Shown here: positions 46,340 to 60,980 of the stretch, one piece after another
How positions within the stretch are numbered: the stretch's first letter is position 1
Layout of the letters: each line of letters starts with the position of its first letter
Origin: Euptelea pleiosperma
Lineage: Eukaryota; Streptophyta; Magnoliopsida; Ranunculales; Eupteleaceae
Length of the DNA: 64,000 nucleotides
Direction of reading: 5' to 3'
Assembly: GCA_035048495.1 (NCBI GenBank)
Contig: CM068545.1
Location: 36,160,225-36,224,224 of the forward strand
The notes under the pieces: model-generated
What the model was told of the DNA's origin: nothing
Database searches by the model: none
Seen by the model: only the letters and a program-made list of their open reading frames with translations
Made by a program: the position numbers and the translations under genes

Positions 46340-46934
46340 CTTTTTTGGGCCCCACATGAAGATGACGAGTTGATTTTTAATGAGGAGATCATCTTCGTAA
46401 AAGGATCAGCCCATTTTGACACTTGTACCATCACATGTTGATAAGTTTTGGACCATCTTTTTCACCATTAACGAAGTCCACATTTGACTAGTGGACTTGG
46501 GGCCCACATGCAAATGATTTAAGGGCTAATTTTTTGCGAGGATGATCTCCTCACCTTGGAGATCATCCTCACTAAAAATCAGCAATTTCTAGAACTTCTA
46601 ACCCTATCAAATATGGACTTAAATTTAACGGTGAAATTGGACAGTCCAAAGTTTTTCAACTTGCAATCTACTTTTCATAAGGCTACAAATGTTGGAATAG
46701 GCTGATTTTTTGTGAAGTTGATATCTATGTTGAGAAGAGTATCATCACCAAAAATCAGCTCTTAACTCATCTTCATGTGGGCCCCACATCCATTAGTCAT
46801 TATATTAGTAAGAATAGCATGAGTAAACTAATCCCAGCCCTATATATATAAATAATTTTCATGTGGGCCCCACACATGCCTATGCGGGGCCCACAAGGAA
46901 ATGAGTTAAGGGCTGATGTTTTGGTGATGATGAT
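46340..46934. repeat. Series of palindromic GGGCCCCACATG / AAAATCAGC modules
   Basis: Repeated phrases GTGGGCCCCACA, GAGTTAAGGGCTGAT and GATGATCTC in both orientations. The clearest is a perfect 13-bp hairpin at 46538-46570 (GAGGATGATCTCC, 7-base loop, GGAGATCATCCTC). It looks like nested or tandem foldback elements. Confidence 0.65.
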
Positions 46935-46942
46935 CTCACAAT

Positions 46943-48030
46943 CAAGGAAATAAATTTTGGTTTCGAGGTTTATTTCGACCAGTGTGGAAATAATACATTT
47001 TTCGTGAAAATGATGGAAATAATGCAAAAATGATGAAAATATTATGGAAATGTTTGTGAAAAGTTTGGAAAATGATGAAACAAGCATAAAAACACACTCA
47101 TAAGCTTTCAAATCATAATATACAACCATACGTAGAGTGAAAATGAATGATCATAATAGTCTATAATATATCGTGGCAAGTATCTTTAATTAGTCAAGAT
47201 TTAATTTAATTATATAACTATTATTTAATTATTAATTATAAAAAAGTTATAAAGTAATATATTAACAAATTCTTATTCACTTACATTAATTTCTTAACAT
47301 TATATGTAATTTTAGAAAACCTATTTACTATTAACTTATAACATTTATTTAATTTTTTGAACGTTTAATTTTTTATTTGAAAAAAAAAATTTAGGATTAA
47401 TTTTTTTTAACCTAACCAACTTATAAGGCTAAGTTATGCAACATATAATCAATTTATGCACAATCATGGATGTTTAGGATAAAGACCAATGAAATTGAAG
47501 TTTTTTTTTCTAAATTCTAACTTTTCACGCTAAACGATCTTCAATCCGTGCACAAATTTAGTGTAAATGCATCATAGATTCATAAATTTAATGAATTTAC
47601 ACCTAACCTATTTATTTGTAGCACGATTTTTATTCTTATGTATATTTTGAATTTGAAAAAGCTCCCAAACGGGATTTGATTTTTCTTCACAATCCACGAA
47701 CTAAAAAAGCTACAATGGATTGAAATGGGTAAAATGGATCAAATATGAGATTTATAGCAGTTTTAAGCTCAAATGAGATGTTTTCTACACACGATTGAAA
47801 TGTTTCCAATGTTTCCATATATGTTGAAATATTTCTACTGAAATAATACATATTCACACTGTCAATTAATCGAAATTTACTGTTCATGCGAAATGTTTCG
47901 ATATGAATGAAAATATTTCAAGAAATTTATCATTATTTTGATGTAAGTATTCTTTCCGCTGGTAACCTAGAAAATAAAAATCTTTCAATTCACGAAATAT
48001 TTCGATAATTTCATAAAATTTATTTCCTTC
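46943..48030 (-). mobile_element. 1-kb hAT-like MITE, copy B, with 8-bp target duplication
   Basis: Flanked by CTCACAAT at 46935-46942 and 48031-48038. Ends CAAGGAAATAAATTTT and AAAATTTATTTCCTTC are inverted, 1088 bp. An 8-bp duplication and YARNG-like terminal bases fit the hAT superfamily. Matches 23888-24905 along its length in inverse orientation. Non-coding. It inserted into the palindromic module array on its left. Confidence 0.85.
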
Positions 48031-48189
48031 CTCACAATGCAGACCATTCCCCCACTAAAAATCAGCCCGTTCAAATGTCTAACTAAATTAGATGATTGTT
48101 GGGGAAAAAAATATCTATCAAACTTGAACTTGTACGTAAGGGTAGCGTATGTACAATCTGAGGAAAAACCTAAGTCAGACTAGGGAATT

Positions 48190-48660
48190 TGAGCCGGCTA
48201 TGACGCATGTGTCTCACAAAAGGAGTAAAGATGACTTCATGTGGTAAGAATTATATTCTGAATGGCCTAGCTGATGATCTATATGTTTACTATGTGAGTC
48301 ATGAAATGGCCAAGGACGTTTGGGGATGCTTTCCAAAAGAAGTATGACACTAAAGAAGTTGGGTTGAAAAAGTACGGCGTGAGCAGAAATCTGAAATTTT
48401 AGATGTTAATGAAAAATCGGATAGTTTTGATAGACAAATTACCTCCCTCTTGGAAGGATTTCAGGAATACTTTTTGTTATAAATTCAAGGAATTTTGATG
48501 GGAGGGCCTGATTGTTCATCTTTGCATCAAATAAGAAAGAAGCAAACTGAATTTTTTTAGTTAAGGTTACTCTCATGTCTGAGAAATAACTTAAATCGAA
48601 CAAGTACTTGAAAGTGAGAAAGATCCAAAGTTAGAAACCAAACAGGCTCCCTATTCTGGA
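48190..48660 (+). pseudogene. Ty1/copia gag fragment
   Basis: Reads NYILNGLADDLYVYYVSHEM, AKDVW, QKKYDTKEVGLKKYGVSR, then after a deletion IDKLPPSWKDFRNTFCYKFKEF, the UBN2-type gag of plant copia. Stops and at least one frameshift; the central part between the two phrases is missing. No LTR attached. Confidence 0.78.
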
Positions 48661-49165
48661 TTTTTCGTCCGAATAGGGAGCCGTGGAGGGAAAAAACACC
48701 TCCAACAGGCTCATCAGTCGTTGGCTCGCCACTTTAGGGGCTCCTCAACAGCCTCACTACATGTAGGGAGCGAAGAAGGCTCACCAAACTACTGACAAGG
48801 GTCCCACTTCTACTTTTTCTCCACTTCTACTTTTTCAAAACATTTATACCTTTTTCAAAAATCAGCCTGAAGTGATTTCTAAGCGTTGGATTGGAGTCAT
48901 TATCATGGGTTGATTACAACCATGGTAATTTGATGTACAAGGATCCAAAGGTTTGAAATCACTAATCAGGCTGATTTTTGGTTTGTAGGCCCATCAACAT
49001 CCATATGGTCAGCATCCTATAAAAGTGTGCCACGTGGTTCGTATTGTGAGCAGTCACCGTGGGCGATCAACAACGTTTTACTCCCAAGAAGTGTAGAATC
49101 TGTTGGAGTTACCATCCAATGGCTCCCTCACTACTTTACACTAAAAAATAGGGAACCCTCTTGGA
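48640..49165. mobile_element. Foldback MITE with GGCTCCCTATTC hairpin, carrying a CCACGTGGC-family module
   Basis: Opens with a perfect 12-bp hairpin GGCTCCCTATTC..GAATAGGGAGCC (48646-48683), closes near AATAGGGAACCCTC (49150). Inside, 48855-49080 is a palindromic module (AAAAATCAGCCTGA..AGTGATTTC / GAAATCACTAATCAGGCTGATTTTTGG, GCCACGTGG). Confidence 0.6.
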
Positions 49166-49650
49166 GATACTCTTAGCAACCCTTTCTTATCAATCAGTTT
49201 GATTCTTTTTACCGAAAGGGATGGAGAGACTGATACCTACTAGAGTTGTCATTGCATGAAAAAGAACGGTGACTAAACTCTATGGATATGATTTTACTTA
49301 AAAAGGGTTGCGATAGCATGATGATTAACCATGCAATTATTTAAATCTATGTTGTTTATTTTTATTTTTTGGTATCGCGGGGTATCCGGGCCTCTTAGAG
49401 CAGCCGACTAAGTCCCCGCAGACACGGGTAAGGCCACCGCTCACTCCGCATCATTTCATCATTTAAACGACTAGAAGTTATCCTTGACTTATTATTAATT
49501 ATTATGAAGTTTAACTTATAGAAAATTTAAAAATAAAAACAAAATTAAATCGATTTATAAATAAAAAACAATATTTGTTTTGACAATTTTGAAAAAAGAA
49601 TACAAAACACCATTTCATTCTAGAAATTCTAAAAATATCCGTTTTTCTAT
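49166..49650. other. No gene recognised
   Basis: A/T-rich, with a short block at 49371-49450 (GGTATCCGGGCCTCTTAGAG) that may be a retroelement scrap. Nothing else supported. Confidence 0.4.
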
Positions 49651-49654
49651 TTTG

Positions 49655-50110
49655 GCACTCTCCTACCGAAACAAACCAAACTTGTGGTTTCTTTGGATTT
49701 CGACAATTGCCTACCGAAACAAACTCATGGTTTCTTTGGATCTACTTCGGCATTCTCCTACCGAAACAAACTCACGGTTTCTTTGGTTCTACTTCGGCAA
49801 TTTCTTTGAACCTACCCAGACTAGTAGGTGCAAACGACAGCCCCTTACTGTTGTGCTTGTAAAAATTTCGGTAGGTACCTACTGTTTTAATGTAAAAGGA
49901 CACGGCCCTGTCCTACTGTTTGAACCTACCCAGACTGGTAGGTGCAAATGGTAGCTTCTTACCGTTTCTCTTGTTCAAATTTCTGTAGGTACCTACCGTT
50001 TTAGTGAAAATAGACACGACCCTGTCCTACTGTTTGAACCCACCCAGGCTGGTAGGTGCAAATGGTAGCCTCTTACCTCCCCTACTTCTAATTTCGGTAG
50101 GCGGGTACAG
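49655..50110. repeat. Pair of minisatellites sharing an inverted CCTACCGAAA motif
   Basis: Array 1 (about 49660-49800): three units of about 51 bases containing CTACCGAAACAAACT and GGTTTCTTTGG. Array 2 (about 49805-50105): three units of about 114 bases starting TTGAACCTACCCAGACT, containing GGTAGGTGCAAA, TTTCGGTAGGTACCTACYGT and ACACGRCCCTGTCCTACTG. The two arrays carry CCTACCGAAA in opposite orientation. An apparent 124-codon frame over it is a by-product of the repeats. Confidence 0.88.
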
Positions 50111-50712
50111 TTTGAAGTTTTACCCTTTCCATTTTTTACCAACGGGGAGATTTGAGGTTTCAACGGGGCAACGAGATTTGAGAAACATTAAAATGGGTGG
50201 GGGGAGATTTGAGATTGGGGGAGATAAGAGAAAGCAGCGGGGCAATGAGAAATTGCCCTTAAAATAAAGATTCAAGCTAGAGTAGTGCTAGGAGAACCAC
50301 CAGGTCGGCTAGGCATGACAACCCAACCAAATGATGCCATATGGCCGGGCAAACGAACCACCCTGCATCACAGTTTCCTTCCAATAATTTTTTAAATATT
50401 TTTTATATTTACCAACAAAAAAAACCACCTACGGTGACATCTACAGTCACACTCCACTAACATTCTTCACAGCTCCATTAATGGAAGAGTAGTTCTCAAA
50501 ACCCATTAAAAAAGTTTTTTGGGTTCAAAATTAAAGAACTATTTTCTCAAATTTAGAACAAGAGGGAGAGAGATGCCTACATCCATGGTTTTGATTATTG
50601 CAAAGATCCAATGGAGAGAGATGAACTTCAGAGACCTAGGTTTCAAGTTTCCGCCGAGAACTGAGTTAAAATCTGGCTTCTTGGAGTCAAATTCAGGCGA
50701 GTGAACACAAGA

Positions 50713-51148
50713 TGTTAAGACCCAAACCAATACTCCAAAAGCACCTTGGTGATAGTGGAGCGGAAAGCTAAGGTCTTAACTTAGGATCGTAACATTCCAC
50801 CACCCTATAACGCCGTCGTCCATGGAGGCACATTTTTTTGTGAGCGGTCCCCCGTCATTTTTTCCGGTACCCCTATTTTCTCATTCTTTGAGCGAGCCCC
50901 CAGGTAGCCCTTTCCTTAGGTCGCCCCTTCTGAGACTGATCACAGTAGGCCACTATGATGGGCCCTCCATATCCCATACTATGGTGAGCTCTTTTTTTTT
51001 TTTTAATTCCATAGTTGCCTCTCCCTTGACTCGAACCCTGGAGGTGGGGTTGGCTCTGATACCAAATGTTAAGACCCAAACCAATACTCCAAAAACACCT
51101 TGGTGATAGTGGGGCGGAAAGCTAAGGTCTTAACTTAGAATCGTAACA
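50713..51148 (-). mobile_element. TRIM (terminal-repeat retrotransposon in miniature), 436 bp
   Basis: LTRs 50713-50794 and 51067-51148, 82 bp each with three differences, TGTTAAGACC..GTAACA (TG..CA). Target duplication CAAGA at 50708-50712 and 51149-51153. On the minus strand the primer site TTTGGTATCAGAGCC is next to the right LTR (51051-51066) and a purine tract (AGGGTGGTGGAA) precedes the left one. The core of about 270 bases has no coding capacity. A complete, recent, non-autonomous element. Confidence 0.93.
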
Positions 51149-51153
51149 CAAGA

Positions 51154-52182
51154 AGAGATAGAGAGAGGTTTAAAAGAAAAGATATTCTTCTAAATGGAAC
51201 CAGTGAAGATGGTCAACCGGTTTTCCCATTTTGACATAGCATGGACGAATTGTCTTCTCTATCAATTGTAATCAAATGGTTTTTCATTTATTTAATGGGA
51301 CATGGCAGCACATTTTAGCTGGGGATTTCATTTCATAACTATATGCAACACAAGGTTTGTATTTTGCGGACAAGATGGACTGTTTTGTGAAGAACTTTCA
51401 GAAATCATTGGGATGTACCCTCAGAACCCCACGGTTGATCAACGAAGCATCTCCCGGCACCTAGATTGTGTCGATGACCGGTCCGGGTTTAGAAACATTG
51501 CCTAAAATAACATACAGCCTTATTATAACATGCATTATTTACATATATAACGTAGCTGAGCTATGACTGAAACCATCCTCTTGACTGTTCGCCACGGCTT
51601 TCTACCTTTATCTGTTAATTTGTAGCTTTAGACATTTTAGCTCTTTTAACAGATGGTAATGACTGTCTGATCAACTTGAGTTTTGAGATTCGGCACCAAG
51701 GGAAGGGAACACCTGAACTGAACATATTAGAAGCAACATACTGAAAGCTTGAATGAGCTAAAACTTGGATGGCTATTGGAAAGAATAAGATCATCATCAG
51801 ATTAAGAAGTCCATACATTGGGTGATTATATATCTCTGATTAGTCTAGCTTTCGGCCAAGATTGATGAGTAGGTGGGCCATGGACACAGCATAGCGCGTG
51901 AGGAGCATTGTCCTAATGCACTTAACTGGCATCATAGTTTTTCATAAATTAATGATAAAAATAAATTAAAATTAAAATTCAATCCATGTTTTGTTCGTGT
52001 TGGGAACTGTAAAACAAATAAGCTCTTCCATTCTTCTGGTTCTGTTGAGATATCATTCACTTGCAAAAACTATTTGGCAAGATGGTCTTTCAGAGTACAG
52101 GAGTATAATTCCTTGATTCCAAGTTCCTAAATTCACTTTAACAAATCACATTATACGACGAGCAGAAAGATATGAATGGTAC
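51154..52182. other. Non-coding region 3' of the HIT gene
   Basis: No exon recognised. The part next to 52183 should contain the 3' UTR of the minus-strand HIT gene. Confidence 0.5.
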
Positions 52183-55220
<3,038 letters not shown>

Positions 55221-56240
55221 CTGAAATTCAGAAAGGTGTCAAAATAAAGCTAGGAGTTGAGATTCTGTTAGTGGGCGAAACGAATGTTTCTGAGTTCTGA
55301 CACACAATGGGTGATTCTGAATGGACTAAAAAAAATATAGTTAGCAGTTAGCACAATCCAAGTAATAGAAGTTGGCAGAGGGGGAGAAAGAGATAATTTT
55401 CACAAGACAAAATCATACATTTGATTTGTGTACTGTATTTGACAATTCAGACTAAAGTGAGATACCCTGCCATGAATCTCAATAAGACCAACTTAAAACT
55501 TGGATTTGAAGGTTGCCTACATTCAAAAACTGTTGTTTCCATGCATAATGCTTGTATAGTATGTGAGTGGTGTCTACTGCAAGAGTATTATACTTGAAAG
55601 TATATAGTGCCTAGCACCATTACAATTCAAGGTGCTTCAACGTATACCATACATGCCCCACCAGATTATCAACCCAGACTGTTTAATCACATGACGGGCA
55701 ATACTCCAAATATCAGTGATTAGACAGCTTACTTTTTTTCTCTATTTTTTCCTGCCATCCAAATTCTAGTTCCTTCAAACAGTAACATTCTCCAACTTGT
55801 AGCCAACATCTGGTTTGATGAATCAATGAAGTGGTTTCACTCTGCAGGGTAGAGGAACATAGTCTCGAGGTGGATGATGATGATGTGTTCAAGGGAAGGT
55901 GATGTGTCAAGGAGCTCTACGATTACTTTATAGAGGATGTAGATTGAGGCAGTCCACGTGGAACTTTTCCCAGGCATTCAAAGCACTCATCTCTTGCCAG
56001 AGGGGATTTTTCAAAGGTGTTTCTGAATGCGTGGATGTTAAATCACATCCAAATGCAGCCTATATATATATATTTGATAAGTAATGCAGCCTACTACTAC
56101 CTCTAATACGTATGGACAAGGTTGAGCCACGTTGCAAGCGTCATCGCAGGGGGCATGTGGGTGTCAGTAGTAGGAGCTCCTCGCAATTACATGTGTAGCA
56201 CGATGGTAACACATTTCAATTTAAAGCTGTTGGTAGGTGG
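55221..56240. other. Upstream region of the HIT gene, exon 1 unresolved
   Basis: A missing first exon should lie here or further right on the minus strand. The best-looking candidate is a Ser-rich frame at 55910-55713, but I found no convincing donor for it, so it is not called. Confidence 0.3.
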
Positions 56241-56405
56241 TGTTATCAGTAATATTGTAAATACCTCCCTTTGGGGGTATTTTTGGCAGTTGTAATGTTC
56301 TCCATATAAATAAGATATGTGGAGTCAAGTGAGAAATCACATGACATCCTTCTCTCTCTTTTCTCTCTTTGATCCTAGCCCTAGCCCTAATCTATCAATT
56401 CAACT
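56241..56405 (+). repeat. 5' LTR of the truncated copia element
   Basis: 165 bp; shares TGTTATCAG, TGTAAATACCTC, ATAAATAAGAT, GTGGAGTCA and the ..CCCTAGCCCTAA..TTCAACT end with the 220-bp LTRs near 8382 and 13567. It contains a likely TATA (CATATAAATA, about 56304). Confidence 0.85.
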
Positions 56406-57106
56406 TGGTATCAGAGCCATCTAAAGAAGTTTTTGACGGGAGTTCTACCAGAAGTCAACCAGGGAGCTGATGACATCATCAAGGCTGTACGGCTGCTGAC
56501 ATCAGCCGTACGGACAAGGTATCCTTTTTTCTCCCAAACTCTAGATCTTGATAGACCTCTATTTTTAGAGTTTTTTGGTGATTTTTGTCGAATTTTTTGA
56601 GTTCATCTGGTGGCTGTTTTGCTCATTTCTCTTGAATATTGAAGAAAAGCATGTTTTTTGAACCAGCTGTTTTTTCAAGCTCTTAACAACCTTTTTGTTG
56701 GGGTTTATCTCTTGTTTTTGATCCCCTACAACCTAACCTACATGAGGATACCTCATTTAAGCCCATCCATCGCCGATAGAAGATGTTGTGAGGTGTTTTA
56801 CACCCTCTAGTTACCGTCAGCGACATGTATGTCCTATAGGACAAACGGTTAGGCCCCAAACCTCCCTAAATCGAGATCCCAAACCTCCTTAAGAGTTATT
56901 TGATGGCCCTAGGATGCTTTCCTACATCCCTATGCTGCTCCCCTCTTTCATCTGGCCACTTTTAATACCTTTTCGAGGTCCATATGGGTGTTTTTCACTC
57001 ACCAGCTATCATTGAGTATCTTTTTTTCTCTTGAATACCTTCCATTTGGCTTTGTTTAGCCTTTTTTCCTCTTATTTCTCCTTGCTGACTCTCTTTGTTG
57101 ATTCGC

Positions 57107-58595
57107 TATGGAGACACCGCCTATCCCGGGTAATCCCTCAGGATCCGATGTTAGCATAGATTCTACCTCAAGAGGAGCTGAGGACATATGATGCAACAAG
57201 TGATTTATGAGAACCACGGGTTGCAGATTCCTTCTGTTAAACTCAATGGAACTAACTATTTGGAGTGGGCTCGAGCAACACGGTTGTTCATTGGAGGCCG
57301 TGGGAAGATAGGGCATTGCACGGGGCTTAGTAAAGAGCTAGGGGAGGATGATCCCATGTTTGAGAAATGGGAAACTGAGAACCTCACGGTCCAGTCTTGG
57401 CTTATTAATTCCATGGAGCCTCACATCAGTCGTGGCTTTCTCTTTGTGCGCACAACCCAAGATGTTTGGGAAACGGCAAAAAAGACCTACTCTCAGCAGC
57501 AGAATACTGATAGAGCCTACTAGTTGAAGCAGAGCATCTCTCGCCTTCGTCAGGGAGACAAGTCCCTTTTCGACTACTTTGCGACGCTTCGGAGTATGTG
57601 GGAAGAGTTAGACTACTATTATTCCTACAATCCTCCTACTCTAAATGAAGTGGTCAAGTAATAGAAGCATGTTGAGGAAGGTAGGATATTTGAGTTCCTT
57701 TTTGGACTCAATCCTTCATATGAGTTGGCCAGGATTCAAATCCTTAGCAGCCGAACGCCTTTGCCTACTCTCAGTGAGGTCTACTCATATGCATAGAGTG
57801 AGGAGAGCCGCAGATTATCTCTTCAGGATGAGTCTCATGTTCATGAGCGATCAGCGTTTGTCACATCCTCACCCACTCCTGCCTTTGCATATGTTTCTCA
57901 GCATCAGCAATTTCAGCGAAGTAGGCCTCCATAGTTCTCTGCCTCTTCAGCTGGCCGACCATCCTCCTCCAAGGAGAGACCCAAGTGCGACTTATGTGGT
58001 CGCCTTGGACATTTGAGGGAGACTTGCTAGAAGCTACATGGTAGACATCAGTCCCCTGCCCCTCGCTCCAGCCAGTCAGGTTCTTCAAGTGCCCATTCAG
58101 CCAGCATTGATGCTCATGTGCCCTCTCAGGGCCAGCCCTATCAGAGTTTTTCTTCGATGACTTCTTCAAATCCTTGGGTTGCTTCTAATCTTGCAGGCAT
58201 TCGGCGGTTGCTCTCATAGCTCAATGGTCCTTCTGCCATATAATCCTTTGCTTAGTCAGGTATCTTTAGAGATGCCCATCATGTGTCCACTCCTTCATTC
58301 TAGTCCCACCTGGATCATTGATTCAGGGGCTTCCGAGCACATGACAGGTATGTCTTCTTTATTTTCCACATATTCCATTTGTTCTGGTCGTATTAAGGTG
58401 AAAACTGCAGATGGTACCTTATCATCTGTATCTGGGAAAGGGGATGTCCTCCCTTTTCCTACTCTTCCACTTTCATCTGTCTTGCATGTGCTCAAATTTA
58501 ATTCGAATCTTTTATCTGTTAGTGCTTTGACTAAAAGATTGAACTGTAGTGTCAACTTCTTTCCTTCTACTTGTTTTGCTCAAACGATTGTTAAA
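57107..58595 (+). pseudogene. gag: Ty1/copia gag and protease, truncated
   Basis: ATG at 57107 (METPPIPG). Gag core: YENHGLQIPSVKLNGTNYLEW, TVQSWLINSMEPHISRGFLF, VWETAKKTYSQQQNTDRAY, a TAG, then LKQSISRLRQGDKSLFDYFA. A TAA at about 57660, further stops at about 57795, 57931 and 58028. Zinc knuckle CDLCGRLGHLRETC (about 57987-58028) is complete here, unlike in the sister copy. Protease WIIDSGASEHMTG at about 58311-58350. The frame is lost at 58595. Confidence 0.88.
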
Positions 58596-58596
58596 C

Positions 58597-58830
58597 ACGA
58601 TTTTTTTTTTATAAGTAAAAGATTAATATTAATAAAGGGAAGACCCTTGAAATAGTACAAGCACCCCGGACCTAACTCCCTAGAGGAGGAGATAGGCAAA
58701 TCTTCCCATCTAAATACAAAACTATCAAGATAACACCCCTTAAACTCCGGTAAACGAGATGTCTAGAGATAAAGAGAGGCTTTAACTGACAGGATCATCT
58801 CTTGGATCTCTTTCTCTTTCCCTTCGATTA
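58597..58830 (-). repeat. LINE 3' tail fragment
   Basis: Plus strand TTTTTTTTTTATAAGTAAAAGATTAATATTAATAAAGG is the reverse of a LINE 3' end; the tail at 39129 has the same layout (poly-T, CGATAAGCAAAAGATTCATTAAAA). Only about 230 bases remain. Confidence 0.6.
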
Positions 58831-58879
58831 TTCATTCAATATTATTGAAACATGAGTATTTTCAAGTATTCATGATGAG

Positions 58880-59945
58880 TGTTAATCCCATGTTTAGGTT
58901 TATTCAAGAATTAAAATTCAGGCTAATGTCATAAAAGTTTATAATGAGATTAAAGATGAGTTGCAAGAGCTGTTTGACCAGTTGCTTTCCTAAGTTAGCC
59001 TCAAACTAGACTTGTGGACATGTGATCATCACGAATTAGGGTATTGTTGTGTGATTTGCCATTACATAGATGATGATTGGAAGTTGCATAAATCATCTCT
59101 ATCAAATGGTGCCCACTCCATAGTCCACATACTAGAAATGCTCTTAGTCAGTCATCTAGTCTTAAGCATTGGCCAAGAACATTGATAATAAGTTATTCAC
59201 CATAAAGGTGAATAATGCTTCTAACAATGATGTTATGGTGAGGGATCTCAAGGAATGACTCCACTGGAAAAGGATTTTGGTTTTTAATGGTGATTTGTTA
59301 CATTTGCAGTATAATGCACATATTCTAAAGCTAATTGTGCAAGATGGGTTGAAGGAGATCGATGATCTTTTAAAAAAAGTTTGAGAAAGTGTTAAGTTTA
59401 CAAAATCCTAACAAACTAGAGATCAGAAATTTTTAAATGCATTGACTCAAACTAGGTTAGTTGGTAAAGGGTGCATTTGGATGTTCCAACAAGATGACAC
59501 TCCATTTATTTTATGCTTGAGAGTGCTATTGAAGTGTGTTTAGCATTTGAGCATTTAGCAGAGTTGACTCTAATTATAAGTGTTTATCGTCACTAGAGGA
59601 GTGGAAGTTCTAACCATAGGAGCTCAAGAATGCAAGAAGGGAAAGTTCATCAAACAATGTCCTAACAATTCACAGTAGGTTCAAAGACAAACTTGGACAA
59701 GCACTTAAAGGAAACACCTATTCTTATTGGATGAAGAAGCGAAGGATTTTGATATATTGCATTGGTGCTAAAACAATGGCCCCAAGTTTTCAACACTTGC
59801 AAGGATGGCCCATGATATTTTGGCGGTTCCAGTATCCACTATAGCATCAAAAGCTGCATTTAGTGCAGGTGATAGAATAATTACCGAGTCTCGTTCTTCG
59901 TTAGGCGCAGATATTGTGAAGGCATTGGTTTGTATAAAGAATTAG
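58880..59945 (+). pseudogene. hAT transposase remnant
   Basis: Reads LDLWTCDHHELGYCCVICHYIDDDWKLHKS (about 59011-59090, quoted in part: YIDDDWKL), KLFTIKVNNASNNDVMV (about 59193), NAHILKLIVQDGLKEIDDLL (about 59314), and the C-terminal hAT dimerisation domain KFSTLARMAHDILAVPVSTI with AFSAGDRIITESRSSL (about 59785-59910), ending at TAG 59943. Stops and frameshifts throughout. The catalytic core is largely recognisable by order, but the protein cannot be made. A possible right terminus lies at about 60615-60632 (CCATTTACAGGCCTA). Confidence 0.8.
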
Positions 59946-60639
59946 TTACCATTGATTAATGGTAAGTAAATTTATATATTTATTCAATCTAGTTTTAATA
60001 TACATTATTTTCTTACCAATTTTTCTTTTTTTTTGTTTGACCTCTATCAGATGTTGTTGAATTGGATGAATGTGATTAAATTCCTTGCTCAATCTTCATG
60101 TTGTCATCTAGCTTACTTATTGATCCCAATTTATGAATTGATGGTGCTTTGTTTGCAATAGGACTATAGGAGGGTGATAATTTTAGAAGTGTAAGTAGAT
60201 CTCCATTTATATATTCTATTTACTTTATTGTTTGCGGTTGATGACTTTTTGTTTATGGTTGATTACTTTATGTCTTTATTTAGTCTAGGTCTCTAAGGAC
60301 TAAGTAGTGAATCTAGTAAAATATATATTGATCACCTAGGAAAAAAAGAAATTAGTGAATATATTGGAACTTCGGATATTCAGATCTCAAATATAAGATA
60401 TCAAATAATAATTGAAATCCAATAGTGGATTTCAGATATTATTCGAATCCAATTTACTTATCCATGAATCGGTCCAATCAGATATCCAATAGATTAATCA
60501 AATTTGAATTACAAAATTGATTCAGAATATCCATCGGATTTCAAATTGAATTTGGATACAAGATATTTTTTTTTTAGGATTCAAATTCTGATATGCCTAT
60601 ATTTGATTCAAATACTATCCATTTACAGGCCTAGGTCAG

Positions 60640-60980
60640 CCTGAGCTTGGCCTAGGACCTAAAAAGCGGGGCCAAGCCCTACCAGCTCAACATGGACCAA
60701 AACGATTCAGGCCCGAGCCCAAACCAGCTCATCATGGACTGAAACTATTCAGGCCCAAGCCCAAGCCCAAGCCCAGCCGAGCCCAATACTGGATATTTCA
60801 GATGGCCTACGACTATTTACTTGTTTAAATCCAAGCCAATTTGAGTTTGAGTCTTTAAATTCAGGCCCAAACCTGGCCCATATGCTTCTAGGTGGATTAG
60901 ACAATGGACAGTTACAAAGCCCCGCCTAAAATGGGTGGGGCTTGGGTGCCCATCAAACCCGCCCAGTCCGGCCCATTTAA
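60640..60980. repeat. GCCCAAGCCC-rich repeat, hAT-end type
   Basis: Runs of GCCCAAGCCC and GGCCC (60700-60790, 60870-60975), the kind of sequence found at termini of plant hAT-related elements. No coding signal. Confidence 0.45.

Larger units (their letters stand above)
56241..58600 (+). mobile_element. Ty1/copia element, 5' half only, sister of 8382-13791
   Basis: 5' LTR 56241-56405 (TGTTATCAG..AATTCAACT), primer site TGGTATCAGAGCC at 56406-56418, leader, gag, and protease start. The sequence stops inside the gag-pol junction region at about 58595, where a LINE tail begins; the rest of pol and the 3' LTR are absent. LTR ends and gag text match the minus-strand element, so they are one family. 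Confidence 0.88.

Noticed and set aside
49580..49954. 124-codon open frame
   Set aside because: It is a translation of minisatellite units with repeated peptide phrases and has no gene context.
49655..50110. Possible CRISPR-like array
   Set aside because: Units are long, diverged and directly adjoining without unique spacers, and the window is plant nuclear DNA; this is a minisatellite.
55713..55910. Ser-rich minus-strand frame as HIT exon 1
   Set aside because: No good GT donor in the needed phase, and no resemblance to a known transit peptide beyond composition.
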